Shown: positions 16,336 to 24,443, counted from the stretch's first letter. The stretch is 33,229 bases of DNA from an uncultured Clostridia bacterium (GCA_947630285.1 CANRHD010000021.1:1-33229), one strand, 5' to 3'. Program-made: numbers and translations. The notes: generated from the letters alone by a model not told the origin.

Positions 16336-17754
16336 TTGGCAAATGAAAGGTTTACGGAGCTTAGAAATAAATACAAAACCTTTTGCTATGAGGGCTGGCG
16401 TCTTTCAAAGGAAGCCGACCGTATAAATATTGAGTTTGATTTTTCGATAGACGGTCTATGCGAATTTCATCCCAAAACAAGCATTAAAACAGAAAATTTG
16501 AATATATTAAATAAGTTTGACGGCGAAACGGGGAAGAAGATTATTTTTAATCTCGGAATGGTGGAGCTTATAAGCTACTGGAAATGCGCCTGTCCGCAAA
16601 GCGTTGAGATAAAATGCGGCCGCCTTTCGCAGGAAGATATACTCTGGTGGAAAAAGCTCTATTTCAGAGGGCTGTCTGAATTTTTTTATATTAATCGCAT
16701 TGAAACAGATGAGGAAAGCTTTATGGAAATCAGCTCTCTTGAGCAGTCGGACGGCGGCGCAGAGCATGAACACAGCCACGGCGGCTGCCGCAAGGAGGGC
16801 GAAAGGTATATTTCGGCAGGGCTGAACCTCATTCCCGTAGGCGGCGGAAAGGACAGCTGCGTAACGGCGGCGCTTTTGAAAAAGTCGGCGGAGAAAAACA
16901 GGTTTTTCACCGTAAACGACCAGCAGGCAAGAACCGATACGGTTTTAAATTCCGGTTACGGCGAAAAGGATATAGTCAGAACCTACAGGACGATAGATAA
17001 AAATTTACTAAGGCTTAATTCCGAAGGATTTTTAAACGGCCACACGCCGTTTTCCGCCATAGTGGCATTTCTCTCGCTTTACTGTGCATATCTTATCGGC
17101 GCAGACTATATAGTGCTTTCAAACGAGTCGAGCGCCAACGAATCCAACATTGACGGCGCCGAAATAAACCATCAGTATTCAAAGTCGTATGAGTTTGAGT
17201 GTGACTTTGAAAAATATATCGGGAGAAACATATTCGGCGCAATTTCATATTTCAGCTTACTGCGCCCGTTCTCCGAGCTGCAAATTGCCAAAATGTTTGC
17301 TTCCCTGCCCGAATATCACAACAGCTTCAGAAGCTGTAACAGGGGGAGCAAGGAAAATAAATGGTGCGGCAAATGCGCCAAGTGCCTGTTCGTTTTTACC
17401 ATACTTTCCCCGTTTACCGATTATGAGGGTCTTGTAAAAATATTCGGTAACGATATGCTTGACGACGGGGATATGAAGGCGGATTTTGACGGCCTCGCCG
17501 GCTTTACAAAGCTTAAACCCTTTGAGTGCGTCGGCACAAAGTCGGAGTTCAATTTTGCGCTTGCAAGGCTTGCCGAAAAGCTCGGGGCGCAGGGTAAAAC
17601 GCTTCCCAGGCTTGTGGAATACTTTGTTAAAAACTATGACGAACAATCAATAGATAAAAATTTACTAAACGAATATAATCCGATGAATAGCGTGCCGGAT
17701 AATTTTCTTGAAGCTGTAACGGAGATGTATAAAAATGTTGCCGAAAATTATTGA
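16336..17754 (+). CDS. murL: UDP-MurNAc-L-Ala-L-Glu epimerase (MurL)
   Basis: A 472-residue cytoplasmic enzyme that uses ATP to invert the terminal L-Glu of UDP-MurNAc-L-Ala-L-Glu to D-Glu. Supporting motifs are the ATP-binding loop PVGGGKDSC (near 167-175), GHTPFSAIVAF, VLSNESSANES, the NHQYSKSYEFE block, YFSLLRPFSELQIA and the cysteine cluster SCNRGS...WCGKCAKC. These are characteristic of the MurL family first characterised in Xanthomonas oryzae. The downstream gene is a MurD homologue overlapping by 20 nt, exactly the MurL-MurD2 pairing known from that work. I prefer the TTG at 16336, spaced correctly behind GAGGTGA; GTG 16327 lies within that ribosome binding site. An unrelated ATP-pyrophosphatase is the only alternative, and is unlikely given the neighbour. 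Confidence 0.9.
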   Translation: MANERFTELRNKYKTFCYEGWRLSKEADRINIEFDFSIDGLCEFHPKTSIKTENLNILNKFDGETGKKIIFNLGMVELISYWKCACPQSVEIKCGRLSQEDILWWKKLYFRGLSEFFYINRIETDEESFMEISSLEQSDGGAEHEHSHGGCRKEGERYISAGLNLIPVGGGKDSCVTAALLKKSAEKNRFFTVNDQQARTDTVLNSGYGEKDIVRTYRTIDKNLLRLNSEGFLNGHTPFSAIVAFLSLYCAYLIGADYIVLSNESSANESNIDGAEINHQYSKSYEFECDFEKYIGRNIFGAISYFSLLRPFSELQIAKMFASLPEYHNSFRSCNRGSKENKWCGKCAKCLFVFTILSPFTDYEGLVKIFGNDMLDDGDMKADFDGLAGFTKLKPFECVGTKSEFNFALARLAEKLGAQGKTLPRLVEYFVKNYDEQSIDKNLLNEYNPMNSVPDNFLEAVTEMYKNVAENY

Positions 17755-19024
17755 TTATTTAAAAGACAAATCTGTGCTTGTCCTCGGCTACGGCAGGGAG
17801 GGGCAGTCCACCGTCAAGTATATAAGGGACTTTTTGCCCGAAAAAAAGCTCGTTATCGCCGACAGGAACAGCGTGGCACTTTGCGATGAAAACACGCAGG
17901 TAATAAGCGGTGAAAACTACCTTGACTGCATTAACGATTTCGACCTTGTCATGAAAAGCCCCGGAATTTCCTTTAAGAGCGTCGAGGTGGGCGAAAACAC
18001 CGAGATAAGCTGTCAGGTGGATCTTTTCCTGCGCTTTGCGCCCTGCCGCAAGATAGGCATAACGGGTTCAAAGGGGAAAACGACCACCTCCACCCTGATT
18101 TACGAGATGCTCAAGGCGGCAGGTTTTGACGCAAGGCTCATAGGCAATATCGGCGTACCCGTTTTTGAAACGCTTGAAACGCTCAGCCCCGACACCGTGG
18201 CGGTAATAGAGATGTCGTCGCATCAGCTTGAGTTTACCCGTACCTCCCCCGAAATAGCTGTGCTTACCAATGTTTACGAGGAGCATTTGGATCATTACAG
18301 GGGCGGCTTCGACGGCTACCTGAACGCAAAGCTCAATATTATGAGATTTCAACGGGAAAGCGACTGCTTTATTTATAACGCCTCGCAGGGAGTGGAGCAA
18401 TACATTTCTCTTGACTCGGTTGCTTCAAAGAAAATCGGCGTAAGAGCAGATGATTTTTTACCCTTTGAAATTAAAAACGAGCATCTTTTGGGCGAACACA
18501 ACCGCCAAGATGTGCTTTTTGCGTATAATGCCGCCGCAACATTCGGCGCCGACGGCGACGCCTGCAAAAAGGGCGTAGAAAATTTTTCCGGCATTGAGCA
18601 CAGAATGGAAAAGGTGGGAACCTTTAAGGGGATCACCTTTTACAACGACTGCATAGCCACCATACCCCACGCCGTCGAATGTGCGGTTGAGGCGCTCAAG
18701 AGCGTTGACACGCTTATTATAGGCGGCAAGGACAGGGGAATTGATTACGGGGAATTTACGCAGTTCCTTGACAAATGCTCTGTCAGAAATATAATAGGAA
18801 CGCCCGAAACGGGTCACAGCATAGCGGACAGATTAACGGAAAAAGGCTGTAAAAAGAATATAGTAAAGGCTGAAAATCTTGAACAGGCTGTCATTAAAGC
18901 CTATGAGCTTACGGCGATAGATAAAATTTGTCTATTATCTCCTGCCGCTTCAAGCTATAATGTTTATAAAAATTTTGAGGAAAAGGGCAGGCATTACAAA
19001 CAGCTTATCGAAAAGTACAAATAG
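17735..19024 (+). CDS. murD2: UDP-MurNAc-L-Ala--L-glutamate ligase (MurD2)
   Basis: A 429-residue Mur ligase. The N-terminal UDP-binding domain starts with LVLGYGREGQST; the central ATPase domain has GITGSKGKTTT (about 108-118), EMSSHQLEF and TNVYEEHLDHY; the C-terminal domain has GIEHRMEKVG, YNDCIATIP and LIIGGKDRG. In canonical MurD the acceptor amino acid is D-Glu. Coupling with MurL indicates that this is the L-Glu-adding MurD2 type, whose product MurL then epimerises. The start overlaps the end of murL by 20 nt and has GGAG upstream, consistent with translational coupling. Whether a normal murD and a glutamate racemase exist elsewhere in this genome cannot be seen. Confidence 0.88.
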   Translation: MLPKIIDYLKDKSVLVLGYGREGQSTVKYIRDFLPEKKLVIADRNSVALCDENTQVISGENYLDCINDFDLVMKSPGISFKSVEVGENTEISCQVDLFLRFAPCRKIGITGSKGKTTTSTLIYEMLKAAGFDARLIGNIGVPVFETLETLSPDTVAVIEMSSHQLEFTRTSPEIAVLTNVYEEHLDHYRGGFDGYLNAKLNIMRFQRESDCFIYNASQGVEQYISLDSVASKKIGVRADDFLPFEIKNEHLLGEHNRQDVLFAYNAAATFGADGDACKKGVENFSGIEHRMEKVGTFKGITFYNDCIATIPHAVECAVEALKSVDTLIIGGKDRGIDYGEFTQFLDKCSVRNIIGTPETGHSIADRLTEKGCKKNIVKAENLEQAVIKAYELTAIDKICLLSPAASSYNVYKNFEEKGRHYKQLIEKYK

Positions 19025-19027
19025 GCA

Positions 19028-19903
19028 CTACATTATGGCGGAAAGCATTAAAAGCTCTTCCGCATTTTGATAAGCCTTTGAAAAACTCTCCCCGTTAAAC
19101 TCTTTTTCATTTTTAAACGAAAATTCAAACGACGGCCTTTGGTACTTATTGCAGAACCATTCGCAGAAATTGCCCCTGCACGCCTGTTCGCTTCTCTTTT
19201 CGGCTTCAAAGCCGCTTATGCTTTTGAAAATCTGCGCCATAAGGGCGTTTTCGCTGTTTGCGATATTGGGGGAGTAAATTATTTTTTCGCCGTTTGCACA
19301 AAGAAGTACGGCATATTTGATATTTTTAAGCTCTATGTAGTCGGCAACCGCTTGCGTCTCCGCCTCGCTGTGTGCGGACGGACCGCAGTTTTCTGCCCAA
19401 AGCGGATAATTATGCGTTTGGGAAACGGGGAATAGATAATCAAAATTCAGATACGGCTCAACACCTCTGGCGTTTGCCGCCCATTCGGAATGATTTTTCC
19501 CCGAAAGGGCTTTGTCCGCAATTCCCCTATAATTTTTTGCCTCGCCCGTTCCGAACAGCGATATTTGCAGTCCGTCCGGGTTCACAAGAGGGATAACCGT
19601 GATTTTTTGCTCCCTTAATATGTTTGAAGTCTTGACTGCGGAAATTTTTAAGTCGTTTTTGCTTGAGATGCACAGCCTTTCAAAAAATCTTAAAAGCAGG
19701 GCGGGTGTTATGCGGTCGGTTCCCCTCATACCGCCCAAAAATAAAATGGATTTTTCGCCTTTTCCGAGGGAAAGCGAAAATATCTTTCTTTTGCACGGCG
19801 TTTCTCCGAGAACGGAAAAATCGGCAAAAGGGAATTTTTCGCCTATATTTTCGGCGCAGGCAAAGAGATTTTCATAATTAAAATTTTCGATTTCTGTAAT
19901 CAT
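19028..19903 (-). CDS. M14 carboxypeptidase-like protein, probable pseudoenzyme
   Basis: A 291-residue protein without signal peptide. The M14 fold is recognisable from the order GGMRGTDR (58-64), VIPLVNPDGLQ (104-113), NARGVEPYLNFDY (144-156), CGPSAHSEAETQA (173-185) and RPSFEFSF (256-263). The residues that make M14 enzymes active appear to be replaced: the first zinc pair HxxE is Arg60-Asp63, the third zinc His falls at Cys202/Ala203, and the catalytic Glu of TIExG falls at Ser262. It may bind peptides or peptidoglycan fragments without cutting them. It converges on murD2, with stops only 3 nt apart. The ATG at 19903 is preceded by GGAAGGA; an upstream ATG at 19939 lacks a site. Confidence 0.7.
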   Translation of the reverse strand: MITEIENFNYENLFACAENIGEKFPFADFSVLGETPCKRKIFSLSLGKGEKSILFLGGMRGTDRITPALLLRFFERLCISSKNDLKISAVKTSNILREQKITVIPLVNPDGLQISLFGTGEAKNYRGIADKALSGKNHSEWAANARGVEPYLNFDYLFPVSQTHNYPLWAENCGPSAHSEAETQAVADYIELKNIKYAVLLCANGEKIIYSPNIANSENALMAQIFKSISGFEAEKRSEQACRGNFCEWFCNKYQRPSFEFSFKNEKEFNGESFSKAYQNAEELLMLSAIM

Positions 19904-19970
19904 AGTTTCTTGTCCTTCCGAGATAAACATTTTAAACAATAAATAATATTCCGAAAGAAGTGAAAATATT

Positions 19971-20516
19971 ATGAATATGACCGAAAAGCCGATAAATCAG
20001 AAATATATTTTCAGGGGCAGGATTGTAAATTTAAGGGTTGACGACGCCTTACTGCCCGACGGCAACACGGCTGTCAGGGAGGTTATCGAGCACCCGGGCG
20101 GAGTATGCGTTGCGGCTCTGACGGACGATAACGAGCTCCTTTTTGTAGAGCAGTTCAGATACCCTTATTTTGAAAATCTGCTTGAGCTTCCGGCAGGGAA
20201 GCTTGAATACGGCGAGGATCCCTTTGAGGCAGGCAAACGGGAGTTGAAAGAGGAAACCGGAGTGACAGCGCAAAGCTATGAGGATTTGGGCAAGCTGTAC
20301 CCCACTCCCGGCTACTGCGGTGAAATAATACATATGTACCTTGCCAAGGGGCTTTCGTTCGGGGAACAGAAGCTTGACGACGACGAGTTCCTTGAGGTCA
20401 GGAAAATCCCCTTGAAAACGGCCTTTGAAATGGTTATGAAAAATGAGATAAGGGACAGCAAGACCCAGGTAGGGATTGTAAAGACATACTATAAAATATA
20501 CGGTGAGAAAATATGA
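19971..20516 (+). CDS. Nudix hydrolase, ADP-ribose pyrophosphatase type
   Basis: A 181-residue cytoplasmic enzyme with a complete Nudix box starting at GKLEYGEDPFEAG and ending RELKEETGV (about 78-100). The flanking FVEQFRYP and LYPTPGYCGEIIHMYLA match ADP-ribose pyrophosphatases, with the Pro about 16 residues after the box that marks this subgroup. It hydrolyses ADP-ribose or related nucleoside diphosphate sugars. It heads a three-gene unit; its stop overlaps the maf start by 4 nt. An in-frame ATG at 19977 is an alternative start. Confidence 0.88.
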   Translation: MNMTEKPINQKYIFRGRIVNLRVDDALLPDGNTAVREVIEHPGGVCVAALTDDNELLFVEQFRYPYFENLLELPAGKLEYGEDPFEAGKRELKEETGVTAQSYEDLGKLYPTPGYCGEIIHMYLAKGLSFGEQKLDDDEFLEVRKIPLKTAFEMVMKNEIRDSKTQVGIVKTYYKIYGEKI

Positions 20517-21067
20517 AATTTGTTCTTGCATCGGGTTCTCCGAGAAGACGGGACATACTTAAAGGCGCAGGTTATGATTTTGAAATACTTACCGCAGATT
20601 TGGACGAAACCCTGCCGCAGGGAATAAGGCCCGAAGAAGCGGTGCTTTGTTTGGCTCAGCTGAAGGGCGACGCCGTTTCCAAAAAAACGGACCTGACCGT
20701 TGTTTCCGCCGATACGGTGGTTGCGCTTGACGGGAGAATTCTCGGAAAGCCCGGAAACATGAGCGACGCCTTTGATATGCTGTCGGCGCTTTCGGGAAAG
20801 ACCCACAGCGTTTTTACGGGGGTCTGCATACAAAATGCGGATAAGAAAGTAAAATTTTACGAGCAAACGCTGGTTGAGTTCTACAGCCTGTCCGAAAAGG
20901 AAATATATGATTATATCCTTACAAAAGAGCCTATGGACAAGGCAGGCGCTTACGGGATTCAGGGACTGGGGGCGTTGCTTGTAAAAAGGATAAACGGCGA
21001 TTATCTCAATGTGGTGGGACTGCCGCTTGCAAGGCTTTCGAGGGAGCTTAAAAAATTCGGAATTTGA
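20513..21067 (+). CDS. maf: Maf-family nucleotide pyrophosphatase
   Basis: A 184-residue Maf protein: LASGSPRRRDIL at the N-terminus, then DLDE, VVSADTVVALDGRILGKP, HSVFTGVCI and the KAGAYGIQG motif. Maf enzymes hydrolyse dTTP/UTP or modified nucleotides and were first linked to septum inhibition. The ATGA overlap with the preceding Nudix gene implies coupling, and both remove unwanted nucleotides, so the unit reads as a nucleotide house-cleaning operon. Confidence 0.93.
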   Translation: MKFVLASGSPRRRDILKGAGYDFEILTADLDETLPQGIRPEEAVLCLAQLKGDAVSKKTDLTVVSADTVVALDGRILGKPGNMSDAFDMLSALSGKTHSVFTGVCIQNADKKVKFYEQTLVEFYSLSEKEIYDYILTKEPMDKAGAYGIQGLGALLVKRINGDYLNVVGLPLARLSRELKKFGI

Positions 21068-21093
21068 TTTTTGCCTTTTTTACGGAGGGTTTT

Positions 21094-21546
21094 ATGAGCT
21101 ATATAAAAGATATGCGAAGATATATAGGCCATAAGCCGATGATTTCGGCAGGGGCTACGGCAGTTGTAATTAAGGATAACAAAATTCTGTTAAACCTGCG
21201 CTCTGATACAGGCACATGGGGAATGCCGGGAGGGGCGATGGAGCTTGGCGAAAATTTGGAGCAGACGGCGGCAAGGGAGCTGAAAGAGGAAACGAATTTG
21301 ACCGCCGAAGAATTTACCCTCTTAAATGTTTTTTCGGGTAATGACTTCTATTTTAAATACCCGAACGGCGACGAGCTTTACAGCGTCATAGCGCTTTACC
21401 TTGCAAAAGGCGTTGAGGGAAAGCTTAAAATTACGGACGGCGAAAGCACAAGGCTTGAATATTTTGACAAAAACTCCGTTCCCGAGCTTGAGAGCAGGGC
21501 AAAAGTCTTGCTCGACTGGCTTTTAGAAAATAATTATCTAAAATGA
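21094..21546 (+). CDS. Nudix hydrolase (MutT/NUDT-like)
   Basis: A 150-residue protein with a Nudix box starting at GGAMELGENLEQTA and ending RELKEETNL; the final usual Gly of the box is Asn. MISAGATAVVIKDNKILLNLRSDTGTWGMPGG gives the typical strand before the box when read in sections. Its substrate is not predictable. The ATG at 21094 sits four bases after CGGAGGG; longer in-frame readings from 21064 lack a site. It is the last gene of the Nudix-maf-Nudix unit and is followed by a terminator shared with the convergent kinase gene. Confidence 0.85.
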   Translation: MSYIKDMRRYIGHKPMISAGATAVVIKDNKILLNLRSDTGTWGMPGGAMELGENLEQTAARELKEETNLTAEEFTLLNVFSGNDFYFKYPNGDELYSVIALYLAKGVEGKLKITDGESTRLEYFDKNSVPELESRAKVLLDWLLENNYLK

Positions 21547-21577
21547 TTTTGCAAAATGAAAATATAAAAAATAAACG

Positions 21578-21611
21578 GCGGCCGTACCTGGGAAAACCAA
21601 GGTACGGCCGC
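21578..21611. terminator. Bidirectional terminator between the Nudix unit and the sensor kinase
   Basis: A perfect 11-base stem, GCGGCCGTACC / GGTACGGCCGC, with a 12-base loop. The plus side has TTAGCTTTT and the minus side has CGTTTATTTTTTAT, so it can serve both convergent transcripts. Confidence 0.88.
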
Positions 21612-21671
21612 TTAGCTTTTGGATTTTCAAAGCAAATTACAGGGGCTTATGCAATAGGGATTTCTTCATTT

Positions 21672-23045
21672 TCAAAAATTTTGCGGGGGGGGGGTAGAAC
21701 TGTTTTTAATAGTGTTTTTAAGTACTGTTTTAGTAAAATACTGACTATCTGTTTGTGTGGAGGAGTATTCTCCGTCATATTTGTTCGCTATTTCGCAAAT
21801 TATTTCTATGCCGTTTCCGTGCCCGTCGGATTTTTTGCTTTTATTCTGATTTTTGCTGTTGTATCCGTTTTCGCTTTTTATAACTATGTTTTCCTCGTCT
21901 ATGCTTACAGATACCCGGCAGGTTCTGTTTTTGCTTAATGCGTTCACAGCGTTAATTTCATTGTCGATTATGTTGTTGAGCAGTCGGCAAAGGTCGTAAT
22001 CATCAATTTGTATCGGGCAGTTTTCGTCAATTTCCGCAATAAGCTTTATCCCCAGACTTTCCGCCTGCTGCAGCTTAATAAACAGTATGGTGTTTACCGT
22101 TTCGTCCGAGCATACGGAAAAGCCTGCCAGCCCCTCAAGGTCGTCGTTTGTGCTTTTAAGTATGGCAAGCGCTTTTTCGGGCTTGCCTATCTCTATAAAG
22201 CCCCTTGCGGTGTTAATTATGTTTGAGAGATCGTGCTTTATTTTGCGAAACTCCTGCTTTTCCTTTTTCAGCATCATTGTCTGCTGAAAGTCAAAGGCGT
22301 TTTTAATAAGCTGTCTTTCCTTTTCGATATTTTCCGTCTCCAGCTTTTCGATATGGTCTACCACAAAAATTATAAGAAAGTCCAAAAGCATGCAGACAAG
22401 CAATGAGACAATAACAAATTTGCTTATGTAATTGTCCTTTATAACCATGGGGTTGGCCCTTAATACCATTGCGGATATAAGCGAGCTGAAGGCGTGCGTA
22501 AACGGGAACAGCAGGAAAAATGTAAACTTCGGCTTATATTGCAGTAATTGATTTTCCTTAGGCTTTAAACGCCTTATCAGCGCCGCAAACAAAAATGAAA
22601 ACGCAAATGAGGTTGAACAGCACGATGCAAAATCAACAACGGTTAATGTAGTCTGGCTTATCGCAATATAGTCGGAAGAGGTCAGCAGGTTTCTGAAAAA
22701 TTCAAAAATTATCGTACTGCATGTGTATGTGAGAAAACCGAATACGACAGAGAAAATTTTTGAAAACAGTTTTCCCTCGCAAACAATTAAAATAACGACA
22801 AGCTGTACGGCGTAATAAAAAAATGCGGCCGCAACCTCAAGCCACGGGGGTACGGAATACCGGCTCAATAAATTGAGCGAAAAGAAAGAATACAGCATGC
22901 AGGTAACGGTAACCGAAAAGAATGTTACGAGGGAATTATATTTGTCCTTTAATACCGAGTGAATTATATTGAAAGAGATAAGCGCCCTTACAAGGTGCAA
23001 AATCCATGTCCATGGGAAAAACTGCGATAAATCTATTGTTTCCAA
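21672..23045 (-). CDS. AgrC-like GHKL-domain sensor histidine kinase
   Basis: A 457-residue membrane kinase. The first ~225 residues are hydrophobic, with about six transmembrane helices; then a helical linker, the histidine-containing segment KIKHDLSNIINTARG, an N-box-like LCRLLNNIIDNEINAV and the G-box SDGHGNGIEII. This matches the AgrC/peptide-sensing class of kinases that pair with LytTR regulators. Start: the regulator stop is at 23059, and TTG 23045 lies six bases behind AAGGTG, so long upstream readings to 23174 are rejected; GTG 23054 is possible. The end is odd: a run of ten C in the coding strand (21685-21694) precedes the stop by about five codons. No agrB or agrD gene is visible nearby, so the ligand is unknown. 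Confidence 0.88.
   Translation of the reverse strand: METIDLSQFFPWTWILHLVRALISFNIIHSVLKDKYNSLVTFFSVTVTCMLYSFFSLNLLSRYSVPPWLEVAAAFFYYAVQLVVILIVCEGKLFSKIFSVVFGFLTYTCSTIIFEFFRNLLTSSDYIAISQTTLTVVDFASCCSTSFAFSFLFAALIRRLKPKENQLLQYKPKFTFFLLFPFTHAFSSLISAMVLRANPMVIKDNYISKFVIVSLLVCMLLDFLIIFVVDHIEKLETENIEKERQLIKNAFDFQQTMMLKKEKQEFRKIKHDLSNIINTARGFIEIGKPEKALAILKSTNDDLEGLAGFSVCSDETVNTILFIKLQQAESLGIKLIAEIDENCPIQIDDYDLCRLLNNIIDNEINAVNALSKNRTCRVSVSIDEENIVIKSENGYNSKNQNKSKKSDGHGNGIEIICEIANKYDGEYSSTQTDSQYFTKTVLKNTIKNSSTPPPQNF
21685..21694. repeat. Ten-base G:C homopolymer at the 3' end of the kinase gene
   Basis: Ten consecutive G on the plus strand (C in the coding strand) encode the Pro-Pro-Pro near the kinase C-terminus. 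Loss of one base shifts the frame to a stop at 21647-21649; loss of two, or gain of one, shifts it to a stop at 21637-21639. Either gives a different short tail. Confidence 0.9.
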
Positions 23046-23058
23046 ATCAATCACCTTT

Positions 23059-23772
23059 TTATAAGCTGAGTTTATAGCGGTTGTATTTATTAACCGCTTC
23101 GGTATATTTCTTTGCCGGAACGGGAACGACAAAGCCGTCGTCAAGAACGAATTTATAAGGTTCGTAGGAGACAATGTAATTCAAATTTACCATAAAGCTT
23201 TTATGTACCCTTAAAAAGTTCGGGGGCAGAAGCTTTTCGTATCTTTTCAGCGAAGAGTATGCCCGTATCTGCTCATTATCCCAAATATGAAATATTACAT
23301 TGTTATCGAGCGACTCTATATACATGATGTCCTGAACATTTACCTTTCTCCTCTTACTGCCGATGCTCAAAAAATACGGGGCGTCGCTTTTGTTGGAAAT
23401 ATGCTTTATTGCCCGTCTGATTGCCCTTTCCAATGTTTCGTCGTTCATTCTCGACTTAACCATAAAATAACAGCAGTTCGTCTCGGAAATGTTGTAAGCG
23501 CATTGCGGATAGGCGGTCATAAAAATAAATTGCACATAGCTGTCGTCAATATTTTTGATTGTCCAGTCCATGGCGTTTTGATCGTTTACCATAATGTCAA
23601 GAAAAACAATATCGACTCTCTCGCCCTCAATGTGCTTTTTCAATTTGTCCAAATCATTGAAGCAGGTGATTTTAAAATCCATTTTGAAAACCTGTTTCAT
23701 ACAACTTTCAATTTTGTATGAAATAATTTCATGAAATGCAATTTCATCATCACAAATTACAATATTAATCAT
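23059..23772 (-). CDS. AgrA-like LytTR response regulator
   Basis: A 237-residue regulator. The receiver domain (about 1-120) has the acidic pocket in VICDDE, phospho-acceptor Asp in VFLDIMV, and FMTAY. The C-terminal LytTR DNA-binding domain (about 130-235) shows DIMYIESLDNNVIFHI, LRVHKSFMVNLNYI and the VPVPAKKY motif. It pairs with the kinase gene 13 nt downstream. LytTR proteins bind short direct repeats about 21 bp apart, and such a pair stands directly upstream of this gene's promoter, suggesting autoregulation. AGAGG precedes the ATG. Confidence 0.92.
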   Translation of the reverse strand: MINIVICDDEIAFHEIISYKIESCMKQVFKMDFKITCFNDLDKLKKHIEGERVDIVFLDIMVNDQNAMDWTIKNIDDSYVQFIFMTAYPQCAYNISETNCCYFMVKSRMNDETLERAIRRAIKHISNKSDAPYFLSIGSKRRKVNVQDIMYIESLDNNVIFHIWDNEQIRAYSSLKRYEKLLPPNFLRVHKSFMVNLNYIVSYEPYKFVLDDGFVVPVPAKKYTEAVNKYNRYKLSL

Positions 23773-23807
23773 TCTTATACCTCTGTCAAATTTCCAATAT
23801 CCTGTAT

Positions 23808-23872
23808 ATTATACCATATTATAGGGAAATTTTTCAGTTTTTTACCCTGATTTCTCGGTCGTTTACCCTGAT
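23808..23872 (-). promoter_or_regulatory. Promoter of the LytTR two-component operon with a direct-repeat operator
   Basis: On the minus strand the -10 TATAAT is at 23808-23813 and a poor -35 (TGAAAA, 23831-23836) is 17 bp away. Two exact copies of ATCAGGGTAAA lie upstream at 23841-23851 and 23862-23872, centre-to-centre 21 bp, i.e. two helical turns. Weak -35 plus adjoining 21-bp repeats is the usual form of a LytTR-activated promoter. Confidence 0.7.
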
Positions 23873-24190
23873 ACATCTGTAAAATTCTGTATAATCGGTA
23901 AAATTAAAGAGAAAATTGTAAAAAGATAAAATCAGATAAAATAATGCAAAAAAATCAGTCTATTATTTTCGTCGGGCAATATTTTTCGACCGAAAACACG
24001 CAAAATATACAAGTTAAATTTTCAAAACGGCAAGGTTTTAACTAACTGTAATATTTTGGCACGCTTATTATTAAACCATAATCATCTATAAAAATCAACA
24101 AAATTACAAAATAATATTAACTTTTTCATTAATTGTCACAAATATACTTTTTTGCTCAAGCTATATTGCTTTTTGCGGAAAATTAAAAAA
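23873..24190. other. A/T-rich non-coding stretch
   Basis: No credible reading frame was seen between the LytTR operator and the hairpin at 24191. There is one TATAAT on the plus strand (23890-23895) with no good -35. I see no further structure here. Confidence 0.5.
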
Positions 24191-24226
24191 ATCAGGGACT
24201 GTTTTGCGGTTAAAACAGTCCCTGAT
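24191..24226 (-). terminator. Strong orphan terminator on the minus strand
   Basis: A perfect 15-base stem (24191-24205 with 24212-24226, loop GCGGTT) is followed on the minus strand by seven T. No protein-coding gene lies upstream of it on that strand, so it may end a small RNA or act as an insulator before the two-component operon. Confidence 0.8.
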
Positions 24227-24350
24227 TGTGCTTTTACTCAAATATGATTTTTAGGTGTGTGCAAATTATGCGTGCAAATAATGTGTGAAAATGAAAGTAA
24301 AATATCCTAAAAATATTTTATTATAGTAACTGCATTTTAAAATTTTAATA
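24191..24350 (-). ncRNA. Possible small RNA
   Basis: Between the strong terminator and a TTGACA on the minus strand (near 24356-24361; a TATAAT occurs near 24321-24326) lies about 130 bases with no open frame: the only ATG is followed by a stop after four codons. The sequence carries two similar units, TGCGTGCAAATAAT and GTGTGCAAATTAT (24255-24285, plus-strand sense), as short direct repeats. Promoter spacing is not ideal, so this stays a hypothesis. Confidence 0.25.
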
Positions 24351-24443
24351 TAATATGTCAATAATGCGCCATGAAGCGCAGATAAAAATTTTGCCGTCAG
24401 ACGGGTAGGGGAATTTGGCTTAAACGGATTTTGCGGAGGTGCT

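Noticed and set aside
19971-21546. Possible attribution of the Nudix-maf-Nudix unit to cell-wall synthesis because it is near murL/murD2
   Set aside because: It is separated by an oppositely oriented gene and its motifs are those of nucleotide pyrophosphatases.
23046-23174. Longer start for the sensor kinase
   Set aside because: It would overlap the regulator gene by 116 bases. TTG 23045 has a proper ribosome binding site just after the regulator stop.
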